Of a stretch of 64,000 bases of DNA, positions 45,460-55,930 are shown in pieces. The stretch's first letter is position 1. Each line of letters starts with the position of its first letter. Location of the stretch: contig VEFU01000014.1 of assembly GCA_007679095.1 (NCBI GenBank), forward strand, positions 19,574-83,573. The letters run 5' to 3'. The notes under the pieces are model-generated. The model did no database searches. It was not told the origin of the DNA and saw only the letters and a program-made list of their open reading frames with translations. Made by a program: the position numbers and the translations under genes. Origin of the DNA: Paenibacillus bovis. Its GTDB lineage: Bacteria > Bacillota > Bacilli > Bacillales > Bacillaceae_C.

Positions 45460-46839
45460 ATGGAAGAAAAACAATTAATAGTAATTTATAACCGTGTTAG
45501 CTCTGCTGCACAAAGTCTTGAACTGCAAGATGCTGCTGCAAGAAGGTATCTTGAATCACAAGACCTTGTTGGAAATGAAGAGTTTATTATTTATTTGTCC
45601 GATCATGATGTTTCAGCGACAAAGCTAAAGATGAGCCAAAGACCAAAACTAATGGAATTAATTCGTCTAATTCAAAAAGGTAGAGTTAAGACAATAGTAG
45701 GATATAAACGTGATCGGTTTGCTAGAAACTTTTATGAATTCGTAGATATAACAAGGATTTTTATTAAACATGGTGTGGAAGTTATTTACACTGCTAGTAA
45801 TGAACCACCTTTTAGAAATAAGCTTGCGCTCGAAGCATTCTATGGAATGTTTGGACAAATCGAAGGGGAAAATATTCGGACACGTACAGACGATGCACGA
45901 AAGCAATTTCCTTCTAGTATCTTTGGCTATACGAGGAGTAAGGAGGATGGGAAAGTGTCCTATACAATTAATGGGGGCAAAAGAGAAATAATTGTTAGCT
46001 TATTTAATGATTTTATTTGTGTCGCTAATGAAGATCAATTTATTGAGTTTTTACTAACACCTCGAAAAGGGCTTACGAAACCAGAGAGAATGCTTCGAAT
46101 ATTAACCAATCCTTTTTACGCAGGGCATTATGAAACGAAAAACGGATATCAATTATTGCCTCATGTAGAGCCAATGGTAACTTTAGATACCTTTAATACT
46201 GCCAAAACACTAGTTGATAGATTTGTATCCTACTATCAAGAGAAACTTTTAGACATTAGTAACCTATATTCCATTACGCCAAGTTGTGGGGAGTGTAATA
46301 GTCCGATGAAGCATCGAAAGGAAAACCCGCTTGATGCTGGTTATTTTGTTTGTAGCGCTAACCACAGAAGAGTCGCTATATCGGTTGAAGAATTTAATAA
46401 TATAGTAAAGCAAACTGTTCTAGACCATGTTCAATCTATATCTATTGAAAATGCTGAAAAGGTTATTTCAAAGAGAATAGTTACCGAGAACAAACGGTTA
46501 AAACGAGAAAAAAAGAAAATTGTATCAGAATATCTTGATACTTCTTTAGCAGTAAGTACTTTAGATAAAAAAGAGAAAATATTTCTTCCTAAATATTTAG
46601 GAAAGATGAAGGAATTGAAAGAAAAACACAAAGCTATAGGGCAAGATATCCTAGCTTTAAATGAACTTCGTGATGATATAAAAGAAGTTAAACAATTAGC
46701 TCAAATAAATTTAAATATCTCACAACAAGAACTTCACAGACTAATTGAATTACTTGTAGACAAGGCTCTTATTTTTGAAACTCATGTGCAAATCGCTTTA
46801 TATCTTTCCACATTTGAAAAGGATGTGCAGGCTTCATGA
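45460..46839 (+). CDS. Large serine recombinase A
   Basis: A 459-residue recombinase. The N-terminal resolvase domain has YNRVSSAAQS with the catalytic Ser, and KRDRFARNFYEF with the conserved Arg residues, then a recombinase domain, a zinc ribbon (CGECNSPMKH...FVCSANHRR) and a C-terminal coiled coil. Length and architecture are those of a phage- or transposon-type large serine recombinase. Its stop overlaps the next recombinase by four bases. The spacing between catalytic and zinc-ribbon domains looks short compared with family norms. Confidence 0.88.
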   Translation: MEEKQLIVIYNRVSSAAQSLELQDAAARRYLESQDLVGNEEFIIYLSDHDVSATKLKMSQRPKLMELIRLIQKGRVKTIVGYKRDRFARNFYEFVDITRIFIKHGVEVIYTASNEPPFRNKLALEAFYGMFGQIEGENIRTRTDDARKQFPSSIFGYTRSKEDGKVSYTINGGKREIIVSLFNDFICVANEDQFIEFLLTPRKGLTKPERMLRILTNPFYAGHYETKNGYQLLPHVEPMVTLDTFNTAKTLVDRFVSYYQEKLLDISNLYSITPSCGECNSPMKHRKENPLDAGYFVCSANHRRVAISVEEFNNIVKQTVLDHVQSISIENAEKVISKRIVTENKRLKREKKKIVSEYLDTSLAVSTLDKKEKIFLPKYLGKMKELKEKHKAIGQDILALNELRDDIKEVKQLAQINLNISQQELHRLIELLVDKALIFETHVQIALYLSTFEKDVQAS

Positions 46840-48356
46840 ACAAATTAAAAGCTATTGGATATTTACGTTACTCTGACAAAAAGCAAGATGGCAATCATTC
46901 AATAGTAATTCAAAAAAGCCAAATTAAGCTTTTAGCCGAAAGAGAAAACCTTGAGATTATAGAATGGCGTATGGACAAAGCAACTAGTGCCTTTCACAAT
47001 AATGCTGGTAAACGCAAAGGTATGCAAATGGTCCTTAATGATATTTCTAATGGAGCTGAAGCAATCTGCTTCTATGAAGAATCTAGAATTACTAGGAGCA
47101 TTACTGATTTTTATAATGAGGTATATACTCCAATTAAAAATGAGTATCCGCAAACAAAATTTTTCAGTACTCAATCTGATGGTGAATGGGATCCGAATGA
47201 CCCCATTACTCAAGCTAAACTGGTCTTTGCTGCAGAAGAATCCGAAATTAAATCAGTCCGATCTAAAGATGCGCATGAAAACCTATTAAATCAAGATAAA
47301 CCAAAACGTCCCGGGTCTCGTGTACCAATTGGTTACGACATGGTAGAAGGTGTCCTGTTGCCAAATGATGATGCAAAAATTGTTGAGCTGATCTTTTACT
47401 TGGCTAGCTTTGGTCATTCTCAGAAAACGATTGCTGAGTATCTCAATAAAAGTGATATAAAGACAAAAAAAGTTACACATTGGAATAGTAGTACTATTGG
47501 TTATGTCTTATCAAATCAGGCATACGTTGGAAATTTAACTTGGAATGTAAGAACAAGCTATGAGATTAGTAAACCAAAAGCCGAAAAAGACATTGATTTA
47601 TTTAAGAATGTTCATGAAGCCATTGTAAGTCCAACGGTTTTCCATCTCGTAAAACAAATAAGCCAATTAAAGAGTAATAACGGGACAATGAGTACTCCTT
47701 ACTACCTTCGTGGAATTATTATATGCCAGAAATGCAAATCTCACTTAGTTGCAAAAGATAATTCTCCTAAAGGTAAGCGAGGCAAATATATGATTTATAG
47801 ATGCCAAGATTGTAAAAAAACAGTCCCAATTATACCTGTTCATGAAACGGTATTAAGTGATTTACAAAGAAAGTGGACTACACAACTTTCCAATTTTGCC
47901 ATTACATCTAAAGAACAACTCAAAAGCTGGTCAAAAAAACTTAATCATGCAAAGGTCAACCTGAAGCAACTTCTAGAAAAATCACTTTATAATCAAAACG
48001 TGTTGGCAACCGAAATAGCAAATAATTCTCTTCTAGAGGAAGCATTCAAGGTTGCACAAAAAGAGCTAAAAGATGAAATAGCCTATATTAGTGAGACAAT
48101 GGATGAAATTGATAGGCTGCTAGACGACGATTACCTTCATCTATTCTTAAAAGAAATGTTACAGCAAAGCTTCTTCAACTTTACAGATAGTGAATTGCGC
48201 GTCTTCTTCCTTATGTATTTTGATGAAGTAACCATTGATTTTGAAGCAAATAATGATATCCAGATTAGTTATCGCCTCTCTCCATTTGTTTTACTAGAAA
48301 ATATGACTGGTCATATAACCGAACAGATTAGTAAATTTGGAGATTTGACTGGTTAG
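46836..48356 (+). CDS. Large serine recombinase B
   Basis: A 506-residue serine recombinase. It has YLRYSDKKQDGNHS with the catalytic Ser, EESRITRSITDFYNEV with Arg residues, the recombinase domain (LYLAS-like FYLASFGHSQKTIAEYLN), a zinc ribbon (CQKCKSHLV...YRCQDCKK) and a coiled coil. It is translated from an ATG overlapping the previous stop. The tandem, overlapping arrangement of two different large serine recombinases recalls the ccrA/ccrB pair of staphylococcal cassettes, though these are not clearly Ccr proteins. They may act as a heteromer. Confidence 0.88.
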   Translation: MNKLKAIGYLRYSDKKQDGNHSIVIQKSQIKLLAERENLEIIEWRMDKATSAFHNNAGKRKGMQMVLNDISNGAEAICFYEESRITRSITDFYNEVYTPIKNEYPQTKFFSTQSDGEWDPNDPITQAKLVFAAEESEIKSVRSKDAHENLLNQDKPKRPGSRVPIGYDMVEGVLLPNDDAKIVELIFYLASFGHSQKTIAEYLNKSDIKTKKVTHWNSSTIGYVLSNQAYVGNLTWNVRTSYEISKPKAEKDIDLFKNVHEAIVSPTVFHLVKQISQLKSNNGTMSTPYYLRGIIICQKCKSHLVAKDNSPKGKRGKYMIYRCQDCKKTVPIIPVHETVLSDLQRKWTTQLSNFAITSKEQLKSWSKKLNHAKVNLKQLLEKSLYNQNVLATEIANNSLLEEAFKVAQKELKDEIAYISETMDEIDRLLDDDYLHLFLKEMLQQSFFNFTDSELRVFFLMYFDEVTIDFEANNDIQISYRLSPFVLLENMTGHITEQISKFGDLTG

Positions 48357-48480
48357 GAAACCGAAGACGATAAGACTAATATCATTATCTAAATATCCAT
48401 ACTCTCAAAAACCCTTGATATCAAGGCTTTTTGAGAGTACTTATTCGGTTACCTAACCATCGAAGTATTCTTCGATGGTT
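48351..48480. repeat. Nested inverted repeats downstream of the serine recombinases
   Basis: GGTTAGGAAACCGAA (48351-48365) is matched by TTCGGTTACCTAACC (48444-48458). Between them lies a 40-bp palindrome (48400-48439, one C/C mismatch, centre TTGATATCAA). A second hairpin, AACCATCGAAG-TATT-CTTCGATGGTT, spans 48455-48480. A third AAACCGAA occurs near 48516. No gene overlaps most of it. It could be a terminator, an att site for the serine recombinases, or a replication/cruciform element. Confidence 0.65.
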
Positions 48481-48636
48481 ACAATACCGAACGCCTTATC
48501 TACATTATGGTCAAGAAACCGAAACATTAAACAAAAATAAAATATTAATTTTTTAAGAAAAACTCTTCGAATATAAAAATTGGTAGATAAAATATATTAT
48601 GTAAGACTTAATTAAATATCGTAACCAAACAAGCGA

Positions 48637-48690
48637 AAACCGCAGAGGTTACATGGCCGTTCAAAGGACGGGTGTGTAATTCTGCGGTTT
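48637..48690 (+). ncRNA. Structured leader of a truncated recombinase gene
   Basis: A perfect 10-bp stem (AAACCGCAGA and TCTGCGGTTT) encloses an inner CCGT-TCAAAGG-ACGG hairpin and is followed by TTATTTT and then AAGGAG before an ATG. The shape is that of an attenuator or a structured 5' leader. I cannot match it to a known RNA class. Confidence 0.45.
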
Positions 48691-48712
48691 TATTTTATGG
48701 AAGGAGAAAGCA

Positions 48713-48877
48713 ATGAACAACAAATCTAGGAAAAAAAGAGTAGTAGCTTATTTAAGAGTCAATGATCCATCTAAACTTTCTACAGTAGACTTACAAGCTA
48801 ATAGTTATTCACTAACCAATTTCTTAAATGAGTACAGAACAAACAGAAACTCTGTTGTTAGATCCACTCTAAAATAA
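48713..48877 (+). pseudogene. N-terminal fragment of a third serine recombinase
   Basis: A 54-residue frame with a good ribosome site (AAGGAG). It encodes RVVAYLRVNDPSKLSTVDLQ, recognisably the first strand and helix of a resolvase domain. The expected catalytic Ser is replaced (YLRV-N-D instead of YLRV-S-D), and the frame ends soon after. It is a decayed third recombinase in the same cluster. Confidence 0.65.
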
Positions 48878-48928
48878 TAAAGTTCTATCAAACCATATAT
48901 AACTAAATGATCTTTGGAGGTTAAGTAA

Positions 48929-49159
48929 ATGCAAAACAAAAGAGATTTTACAACTTGGGATTCATTACCTGATATCTTAACAGCTAAACATATTGCACAG
49001 TTTCTTGGTATTTCAAGAAGACGTGTCTATGAATTATTTCAAATTCATGTAAACCACGGTGGTATTCCCCACTTTAGTATTGGCGCATCTAAAAGAGTAG
49101 ATAAAGAAGATTTTAAGCAATGGAGAAACAAGCTAAAAGAGAAAAGCTCGGTTAATTAA
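48929..49159 (+). CDS. Excisionase-like helix-turn-helix protein
   Basis: A 76-residue protein of the HTH_17/excisionase type (LTAKHIAQFLGISRRRVYEL, then a wing ending PHFSIGASKRVDKEDF). Such proteins bend DNA and steer integrase toward excision. TGGAGG precedes the ATG. It lies 107 bases before the first integrase gene, the normal position for its partner. Confidence 0.82.
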   Translation: MQNKRDFTTWDSLPDILTAKHIAQFLGISRRRVYELFQIHVNHGGIPHFSIGASKRVDKEDFKQWRNKLKEKSSVN

Positions 49160-49266
49160 CGGATAAATTCACACTGATTTTACGAGGGAAGGTATTTTAT
49201 TGAACTTAGTTCCCTTCCCTCTTTAATTACACAAAAAAACACTAAGATAAGAGAGGTTATTAAATT

Positions 49267-50496
49267 ATGAAAGGTCATTATCACAAAAGAGGTTGTAAGT
49301 GCGACCCTAATAATTGCACTTGTAACAAAAAATGGGAGTTTGTTATTGATATCGGAAAAGACCCGAAAACAGGTGAGAGACGACAAGAAACGAAGGGAGG
49401 TTTTAATACTCGACAAGAAGCTGAGGCAGCGGCTGCTGCCCTAATTACTGATGTGAACAATGGTACGTATATTAAAGAATCAAATCTATTATTCAAAGAT
49501 TTTACTGAACAATGGTTATCTTATTATATTCAAAGAAATGCTCCTAAACCCGGCACAATCCGCTTGCGCCGCTACAGTATTAATAAGCTATTAAACTACT
49601 TTGCCCATATTAAGCTCAAAAATATTACAGAAGAAATGTATCAAGCTGCTTTGGATGATTTAAAAGATCAAGATTTTTCTAAAAGTACAATAGAAGGTGT
49701 TCATACCACTGGAAAAATGATTTTTAAAATGGCGGTAAATAAGAGAATGCTGAAAATAAATCCAACGCTAAATGCATATATAAAAAGAGATGAACAAGTC
49801 ATTATAGAAGACGACGAGGAAGAACTACCTATATTCTTTGAAAAAGAAGAGCTTTTACTATTCTTGAATACAGCTAACGAAAATGGACTGTTCATGGATT
49901 TTTCTATTTTTGTATTACTATCTTATACCGGGATGCGTGTCGGTGAATTAGTTGCACTCAAATGGAAAGATATTGATTTAAAGAAACATTTAATCCGTAT
50001 TACAAAAACATACTATAATCCCGATAACAATTCCCGTAAATATCAAATCGTTCCTCCAAAAACAAAAAAGTCAAGACGAAAAATTATAGTTGATGAGTTT
50101 GTTATCGATGTATTAAAAATGTATAAGATAGAACAAGAAAAAATTATTAAACACTTTGGAAAGTCATATACTAATAAAAATTATGTATTTGCAAATGTTA
50201 ATCGTCATCCCGGTTATCCTTTACTCATTAAATTCATTGAAAGTAGGATGGCACGATTACTAAAAAAGACAGATTTGAATCTAAATGTTACTCCACATTC
50301 ACTTCGCCATACTCATACATCACTTCTTGCCGAAGCAGGTGTTGATTTAGATGAAATTATGGATCGACTAGGGCATCAAGATGATGAGACAACTAGAAGA
50401 GTCTATCTTCATATAACAGAAGAAAGAAAACAAGAAGCAGCTGATAAATTTAGTAATTTTATGGGTAACCTTACTGGAAAGCAAAATGTTTCATAG
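49267..50496 (+). CDS. Tyrosine integrase 1
   Basis: A 409-residue phage-type integrase. The N-terminus has an arm-binding domain with a cysteine cluster (RGCKCDPNNCTCNKKW), then a SAM-like core-binding domain. The catalytic domain has Arg in SYTGMRVGE, HSLRHTHTS, the second His in LGHQDDETT, and Tyr in VYLHITEE. All active residues are present. It is preceded by an excisionase gene. It is a close paralogue of integrase 2 but is not next to an att site I can see. Confidence 0.92.
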   Translation: MKGHYHKRGCKCDPNNCTCNKKWEFVIDIGKDPKTGERRQETKGGFNTRQEAEAAAAALITDVNNGTYIKESNLLFKDFTEQWLSYYIQRNAPKPGTIRLRRYSINKLLNYFAHIKLKNITEEMYQAALDDLKDQDFSKSTIEGVHTTGKMIFKMAVNKRMLKINPTLNAYIKRDEQVIIEDDEEELPIFFEKEELLLFLNTANENGLFMDFSIFVLLSYTGMRVGELVALKWKDIDLKKHLIRITKTYYNPDNNSRKYQIVPPKTKKSRRKIIVDEFVIDVLKMYKIEQEKIIKHFGKSYTNKNYVFANVNRHPGYPLLIKFIESRMARLLKKTDLNLNVTPHSLRHTHTSLLAEAGVDLDEIMDRLGHQDDETTRRVYLHITEERKQEAADKFSNFMGNLTGKQNVS

Positions 50497-50544
50497 CATT
50501 TTGCTTTCCAGTTACATATTTATTCAAATAATATTGATTTAGAT

Positions 50545-51000
50545 TTATTTCTTCATCTTATTACCTGCAACTGCTGCAACTGCAATCGTGAGGGCTGCTG
50601 CACCTACTTTAAATACTTTATTATTTTGAACATTATATAATGTATCCTTTATAATCATAGTCCTTCTTATATCCTTAATTTCACTCATCACCCAAGCCTT
50701 ATCGCTATCTGACAAATCTCCTTTTTGTAACATCGAATAAAGATTCTTTTTTTCTTCTATTAAATCATTCATTAATTTATCATATGAATGATTTAAATTA
50801 TCAAGATACATCTTAGATAGCTCCGTAAAATTCGGAATTTTGTTAACCAAACTTTCTAAGGATTCCGTAGGTAACTTAGATAAATTCTGTATTAATCCTT
50901 CGAACTTTTCTATATCAACTATTTCTTTAGCATCTTCTACACCAAGTTTATCAAAGACCTTTTTAATCTTCTTTAAATTTTTTTCATTATCATTTGCCAA
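50545..51000 (-). CDS. Hypothetical protein between the integrases
   Basis: A 151-residue, mainly helical protein with a TTG start after GGAGAAA. The C-terminus has a short hydrophobic segment (KVGAAALTIAVAAVAG) followed by KMKK, so it may be tail-anchored in the membrane. It is co-directional with, and overlaps by 11 bases, the small gene upstream. No family recognised. Confidence 0.6.
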   Translation of the reverse strand: MANDNEKNLKKIKKVFDKLGVEDAKEIVDIEKFEGLIQNLSKLPTESLESLVNKIPNFTELSKMYLDNLNHSYDKLMNDLIEEKKNLYSMLQKGDLSDSDKAWVMSEIKDIRRTMIIKDTLYNVQNNKVFKVGAAALTIAVAAVAGNKMKK

Positions 51001-51199
51001 TTAGATTTCTCCTTTCATTAAATATATCAATTAGAATATTCCCCTTGGAGTGACAACATTCCAGTAATTTCAATTTCACGTAAAACCCATCCTTCTCCTC
51101 TTCAATCATAATATGGTCAAATAACTTATGTACTTTTAGTGTTCCTTTTACTATATCAAGGAATTTTGTTAATTCCACAGTTTGTATATTTACGTCCAA
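50990..51199 (-). CDS. Small hypothetical protein upstream of 50545
   Basis: A 69-residue soluble protein with a TTG start and AGGAGTG seven bases upstream. It overlaps the following gene by 11 bases, so the two form a small operon inserted between the two integrases and opposite to them. The size and tight overlap are compatible with a toxin-antitoxin-like pair, but there is no motif to support that. Confidence 0.5.
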   Translation of the reverse strand: MDVNIQTVELTKFLDIVKGTLKVHKLFDHIMIEEEKDGFYVKLKLLECCHSKGNILIDIFNERRNLIGK

Positions 51200-51370
51200 A
51201 TTTAATCACTCCTTCTCAGAGTTTCACTTATAGACAATTTTACCTTAGCATCGAAACAAATAAAATACCATTTATATCAACAATCACAACAGAACGAATT
51301 ATTCACTACCAAAGCGGGAATAATGGACAATTGTAACTAAATAAAAAAGAAAGCGAGGTTTTTCAATGAA

Positions 51371-52582
51371 ATGAAAGGTCATTTTTACAAACGAGGCTGT
51401 AAGTGCAATAGAAAAAAATGCACTTGTGGGTCTAAATGGGCCTATGTCGTTGATATTGGTATTGATCCAATAACGGGAAAAAGGAAACAGAAAACTAAGA
51501 GTGGATTCACGACAAAACAACAGGCTGAAAAAGCAGCTACCACTCTCATGCATGAGCTTGAGCAAGGAATAGTCATTGAAGAAACAGATCAAACGTTTAA
51601 TGATTTCGCTAATGAATGGCTTCCAGTCTACAGTGAAGCAAATAATGTTAAACCGGGAACGGTTAGAGTTCGTCTTCATGAAATCAGTAAGTTGGTTCCC
51701 TACTTCGGTCAGCTCAAATTAAAAGATATAACAAGAAAGATGTATCAGGATGCCTTAAACGATTTAAATGAACAAGGGTATTCTGATAGCACAAGGGAAG
51801 GTATCCACCGTACGGGAAGAATGATTTTCCGAAAGGCATTGGAAATGGATCTAATCAAAAAGGATCCAACTGAATTTGCATATCTCAAGAAAGAAAAGAA
51901 AACAATTGAACAGTTGGAAGAGGAAGAAATTCCAAAGTATCTTGAAAAAGAAGAACTTGCTCTGTTTCTAAAAACAGCAGAGGATTATGGACTTGAACAT
52001 GATTATTTAATGTTCCTTATTCTTTCTTACACAGGGATTAGAGTTGGCGAGTTGGTCGCTCTCAAATGGAAAGATATTGATTTCGTCAATCACACGATCA
52101 GTATCACTAAAACCTATTATAATCCAAATAATAATACGGTAGAATATTTACTAGTCACACCAAAGACACGTAAGTCGCGACGTAAAATCATTGTGGATGA
52201 AGAAATCATTAACGCTTTAAAAGAACATAAAACAATTCAAGATCAAGTCATTAAACAACTAGGAGATGATTACTACAACAAAGACTTTATCTTTGCAAAA
52301 ATGGAACGGCAACACGGTTATCCTATTGTTATTAAGACCGTCCAGAATCGAATGAAAAGATTGCTGCGTCTTGCCAATTTGAATCAGGAACTAACACCAC
52401 ATTCACTAAGGCATACCCACACATCGCTCTTAGCAGAAGCAGGTGTTGCCCTCGAACAAATTATGGATAGACTCGGTCATTCTGATGACCAAATAACGAA
52501 GGATGTTTATCTTCATGTAACGGAAGAAATGAAAAAAGAAGCCTCTCAAAAGTTCAGTGAACTCATGAGAAGCCTCCGTTAA
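51371..52582 (+). CDS. Tyrosine integrase 2, next to groEL
   Basis: A 403-residue integrase with the same layout as integrase 1: Cys-rich arm-binding N-terminus (RGCKCNRKKCTCGSKW), core-binding domain and catalytic domain. The catalytic residues lie in SYTGIRVGE, HSLRHTHTS, LGHSDDQIT and VYLHVTEE. Its 3' end forms a hairpin and is followed within 100 bases by att arms and the groEL stop, so it is almost certainly the enzyme that inserts at groEL. Remnants of the same 3' end lie at 19278 and 23906. Confidence 0.94.
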   Translation: MKGHFYKRGCKCNRKKCTCGSKWAYVVDIGIDPITGKRKQKTKSGFTTKQQAEKAATTLMHELEQGIVIEETDQTFNDFANEWLPVYSEANNVKPGTVRVRLHEISKLVPYFGQLKLKDITRKMYQDALNDLNEQGYSDSTREGIHRTGRMIFRKALEMDLIKKDPTEFAYLKKEKKTIEQLEEEEIPKYLEKEELALFLKTAEDYGLEHDYLMFLILSYTGIRVGELVALKWKDIDFVNHTISITKTYYNPNNNTVEYLLVTPKTRKSRRKIIVDEEIINALKEHKTIQDQVIKQLGDDYYNKDFIFAKMERQHGYPIVIKTVQNRMKRLLRLANLNQELTPHSLRHTHTSLLAEAGVALEQIMDRLGHSDDQITKDVYLHVTEEMKKEASQKFSELMRSLR

Positions 52583-52593
52583 TTTACCTCAAT

Positions 52594-54333
<1,740 letters not shown>

Positions 54334-54351
54334 TTAAAAGCAATCAAAAGA

Positions 54352-54636
54352 TTAGCCAATAATTGCTAATATGTCAGATTCGCGTAAAATTAAATATTCA
54401 GTACCTTGGTATTTCACTTCTGTACCAGCGTATTTAGAGAAAATAATTTTATCTCCTTCAGAAACTTCAAGTGCTACACGCTCGCCATTATCAAGAACTC
54501 GACCAGTTCCAACGGCAACTACTTTACCTTCCTGTGGCTTTTCCTTTGCAGTATCCGGAAGGACAATCCCGCTAGCAGTTTTTTCCTCTGATTCAACTAG
54601 CTCAATAACGACGCGATCACCTAATGGTTTTAACAA
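54352..54636 (-). CDS. groS: 10-kDa co-chaperonin GroES
   Basis: A 94-residue lid protein. It opens [20 protein letters not shown] and has the mobile loop [15 protein letters not shown] that contacts GroEL. First gene of the groES-groEL operon, 54 bases before the groEL start, with a CIRCE operator upstream. Intact. Confidence 0.98.
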   Translation of the reverse strand: MLKPLGDRVVIELVESEEKTASGIVLPDTAKEKPQEGKVVAVGTGRVLDNGERVALEVSEGDKIIFSKYAGTEVKYQGTEYLILRESDILAIIG

Positions 54637-54681
54637 GTGAAACGACCTCCTTAAATAAATATGTAGTTTATTTATTTTTTA

Positions 54682-54747
54682 TTAGCACTCTCACTCGTTG
54701 AGTGCTAACACAATTATTATAATAATAAAATTGATTTTAAAATGCAA
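54682..54747 (-). promoter_or_regulatory. groE promoter with CIRCE operator
   Basis: TTAGCACTC-N9-GAGTGCTAA (54682-54708) is a perfect CIRCE element, the binding site of the HrcA repressor. Just upstream on the minus strand TTGCAT (54742-54747) and TATTAT (54719-54724) are 17 bases apart and give a vegetative promoter. The operator covers the start region, as in other bacilli. Confidence 0.95.
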
Positions 54748-54971
54748 GTATGATGCATAAATTTTTTTCTTTACTTCACCAATTAAATAATAATTACAAG
54801 CGTTTCCATTATACCTTGTACCTTCCCTTTTTTTCCAGTAAACAGTACCTTCTTTATCATAACCAATTTCTATATAAAAAGTCTTCTTTATTGAATGCTG
54901 AATTAATTATTAGTAGAATGGAGATTAGGCTTGCAGATTAATGTAGAATTTTTGCCTGAAGGGATTCAAAT

Positions 54972-55694
54972 ATGAATAAAAAATATCTATATATATTAAT
55001 TACGTATATTGCGATGCAAATGTCTGCATTTATTGGAATGCCCCTCCTATTTTTTATTGGAACTGGAGTTTTTAATGTATCCATAGAAAGAATGGAGATA
55101 CTTGCAACCGGGCTCTGGCTTATCTTTAGTTTTATTACTGGATTAGTCGTTGTCTTACTTATATTAAAACGTTCGAAACCATATAATAGAGTAGATAGAG
55201 TCGAACCGATGCCTATTGGACAATCAATCCTATGGGCAATCGGCGGAATCTTCCTAGCATTTTTCACTCAATATGTTGCCATTGTACTCGAACTTCAATT
55301 GGGGATTGATCCAGGCTCTGAAAATACGGAACAGATTATGAATTTAATCAGATTGTTTCCTCTAGCAGTATTAGTAAGTTCGATTATTGGTCCAATATTA
55401 GAAGAAATTGTTTTTCGGAAAGTCATTTTTGGATCACTCTATAATCGCTTTCCATTTTGGCTATCTGCACTATTAAGCTCCCTTACATTTGCGGTTGCTC
55501 ATATGGATTTCACTCATATTTTAATTTACACAGCAATGGGGTTCACTTTTGCATTTTTATATGTTCACACGAAACGAATCATTGTGCCGATTATCTCACA
55601 TGCAATGATGAATACCCTTGTTACGGTCGCTCAATTCTCGACATTGGATAACGCTATACATGTACAAGGCTGGATAAGGGGGTTATTATGGTGA
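54972..55694 (+). CDS. ydiL: CPBP-family intramembrane metalloprotease (YdiL-like)
   Basis: A 240-residue protein with about six to seven transmembrane helices. The catalytic motifs of the CPBP/Rce1-like family are present: EEIVFRKVIFG (EExxxR), FAVAHMDF (FxxxH) and SHAMMN. It cleaves or processes substrates within the membrane; some relatives protect against bacteriocins. The position next to groES-groEL matches ydiL of B. subtilis. AAGGGA precedes the ATG. It overlaps the following small gene. Confidence 0.9.
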   Translation: MNKKYLYILITYIAMQMSAFIGMPLLFFIGTGVFNVSIERMEILATGLWLIFSFITGLVVVLLILKRSKPYNRVDRVEPMPIGQSILWAIGGIFLAFFTQYVAIVLELQLGIDPGSENTEQIMNLIRLFPLAVLVSSIIGPILEEIVFRKVIFGSLYNRFPFWLSALLSSLTFAVAHMDFTHILIYTAMGFTFAFLYVHTKRIIVPIISHAMMNTLVTVAQFSTLDNAIHVQGWIRGLLW

Positions 55695-55891
55695 GATCAC
55701 CACTATCATCTGGGATTATTAACATTATTCTTGGCGTTCTTTTTACATACTTCGCCATTCAACAAGTAAAAATGAACGATTGGAATTTCTTCGTTTATAT
55801 CCTATTACTAATTGCTACATTTGACTTTGGAGCAGGATTCCGATTAATCGCGATACACTTTAAGTTAAAAAACATGAAGAAGAACCAATAA
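55688..55891 (+). CDS. ydiK: Small membrane protein YdiK (DUF4305)
   Basis: A 67-residue protein with two transmembrane helices and a basic tail (FKLKNMKKNQ). Its start overlaps the ydiL stop by seven bases, so it is translationally coupled. The size, topology and location match YdiK of B. subtilis. The function is unknown. Confidence 0.85.
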   Translation: MVRSPLSSGIINIILGVLFTYFAIQQVKMNDWNFFVYILLLIATFDFGAGFRLIAIHFKLKNMKKNQ

Positions 55892-55893
55892 AA

Positions 55894-55930
55894 AAAGCAG
55901 GAAGATTCAAATGATGAATCTTCCTGCTTT
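55894..55930. terminator. Bidirectional terminator between ydiK and tatC
   Basis: A perfect 16-bp stem (AAAGCAGGAAGATTCA and complement) with a 5-base loop and A/T flanks. Confidence 0.92.

Noticed and set aside
45460..48356. Staphylococcal cassette chromosome (SCC) with ccrAB
   Set aside because: The gene layout is similar, but the proteins lack clear Ccr identity and the island sits at groEL, not at rlmH.
50545..51199. Toxin-antitoxin pair
   Set aside because: Size and overlap fit, but neither protein shows a recognisable toxin or antitoxin motif, so they are listed as hypothetical.
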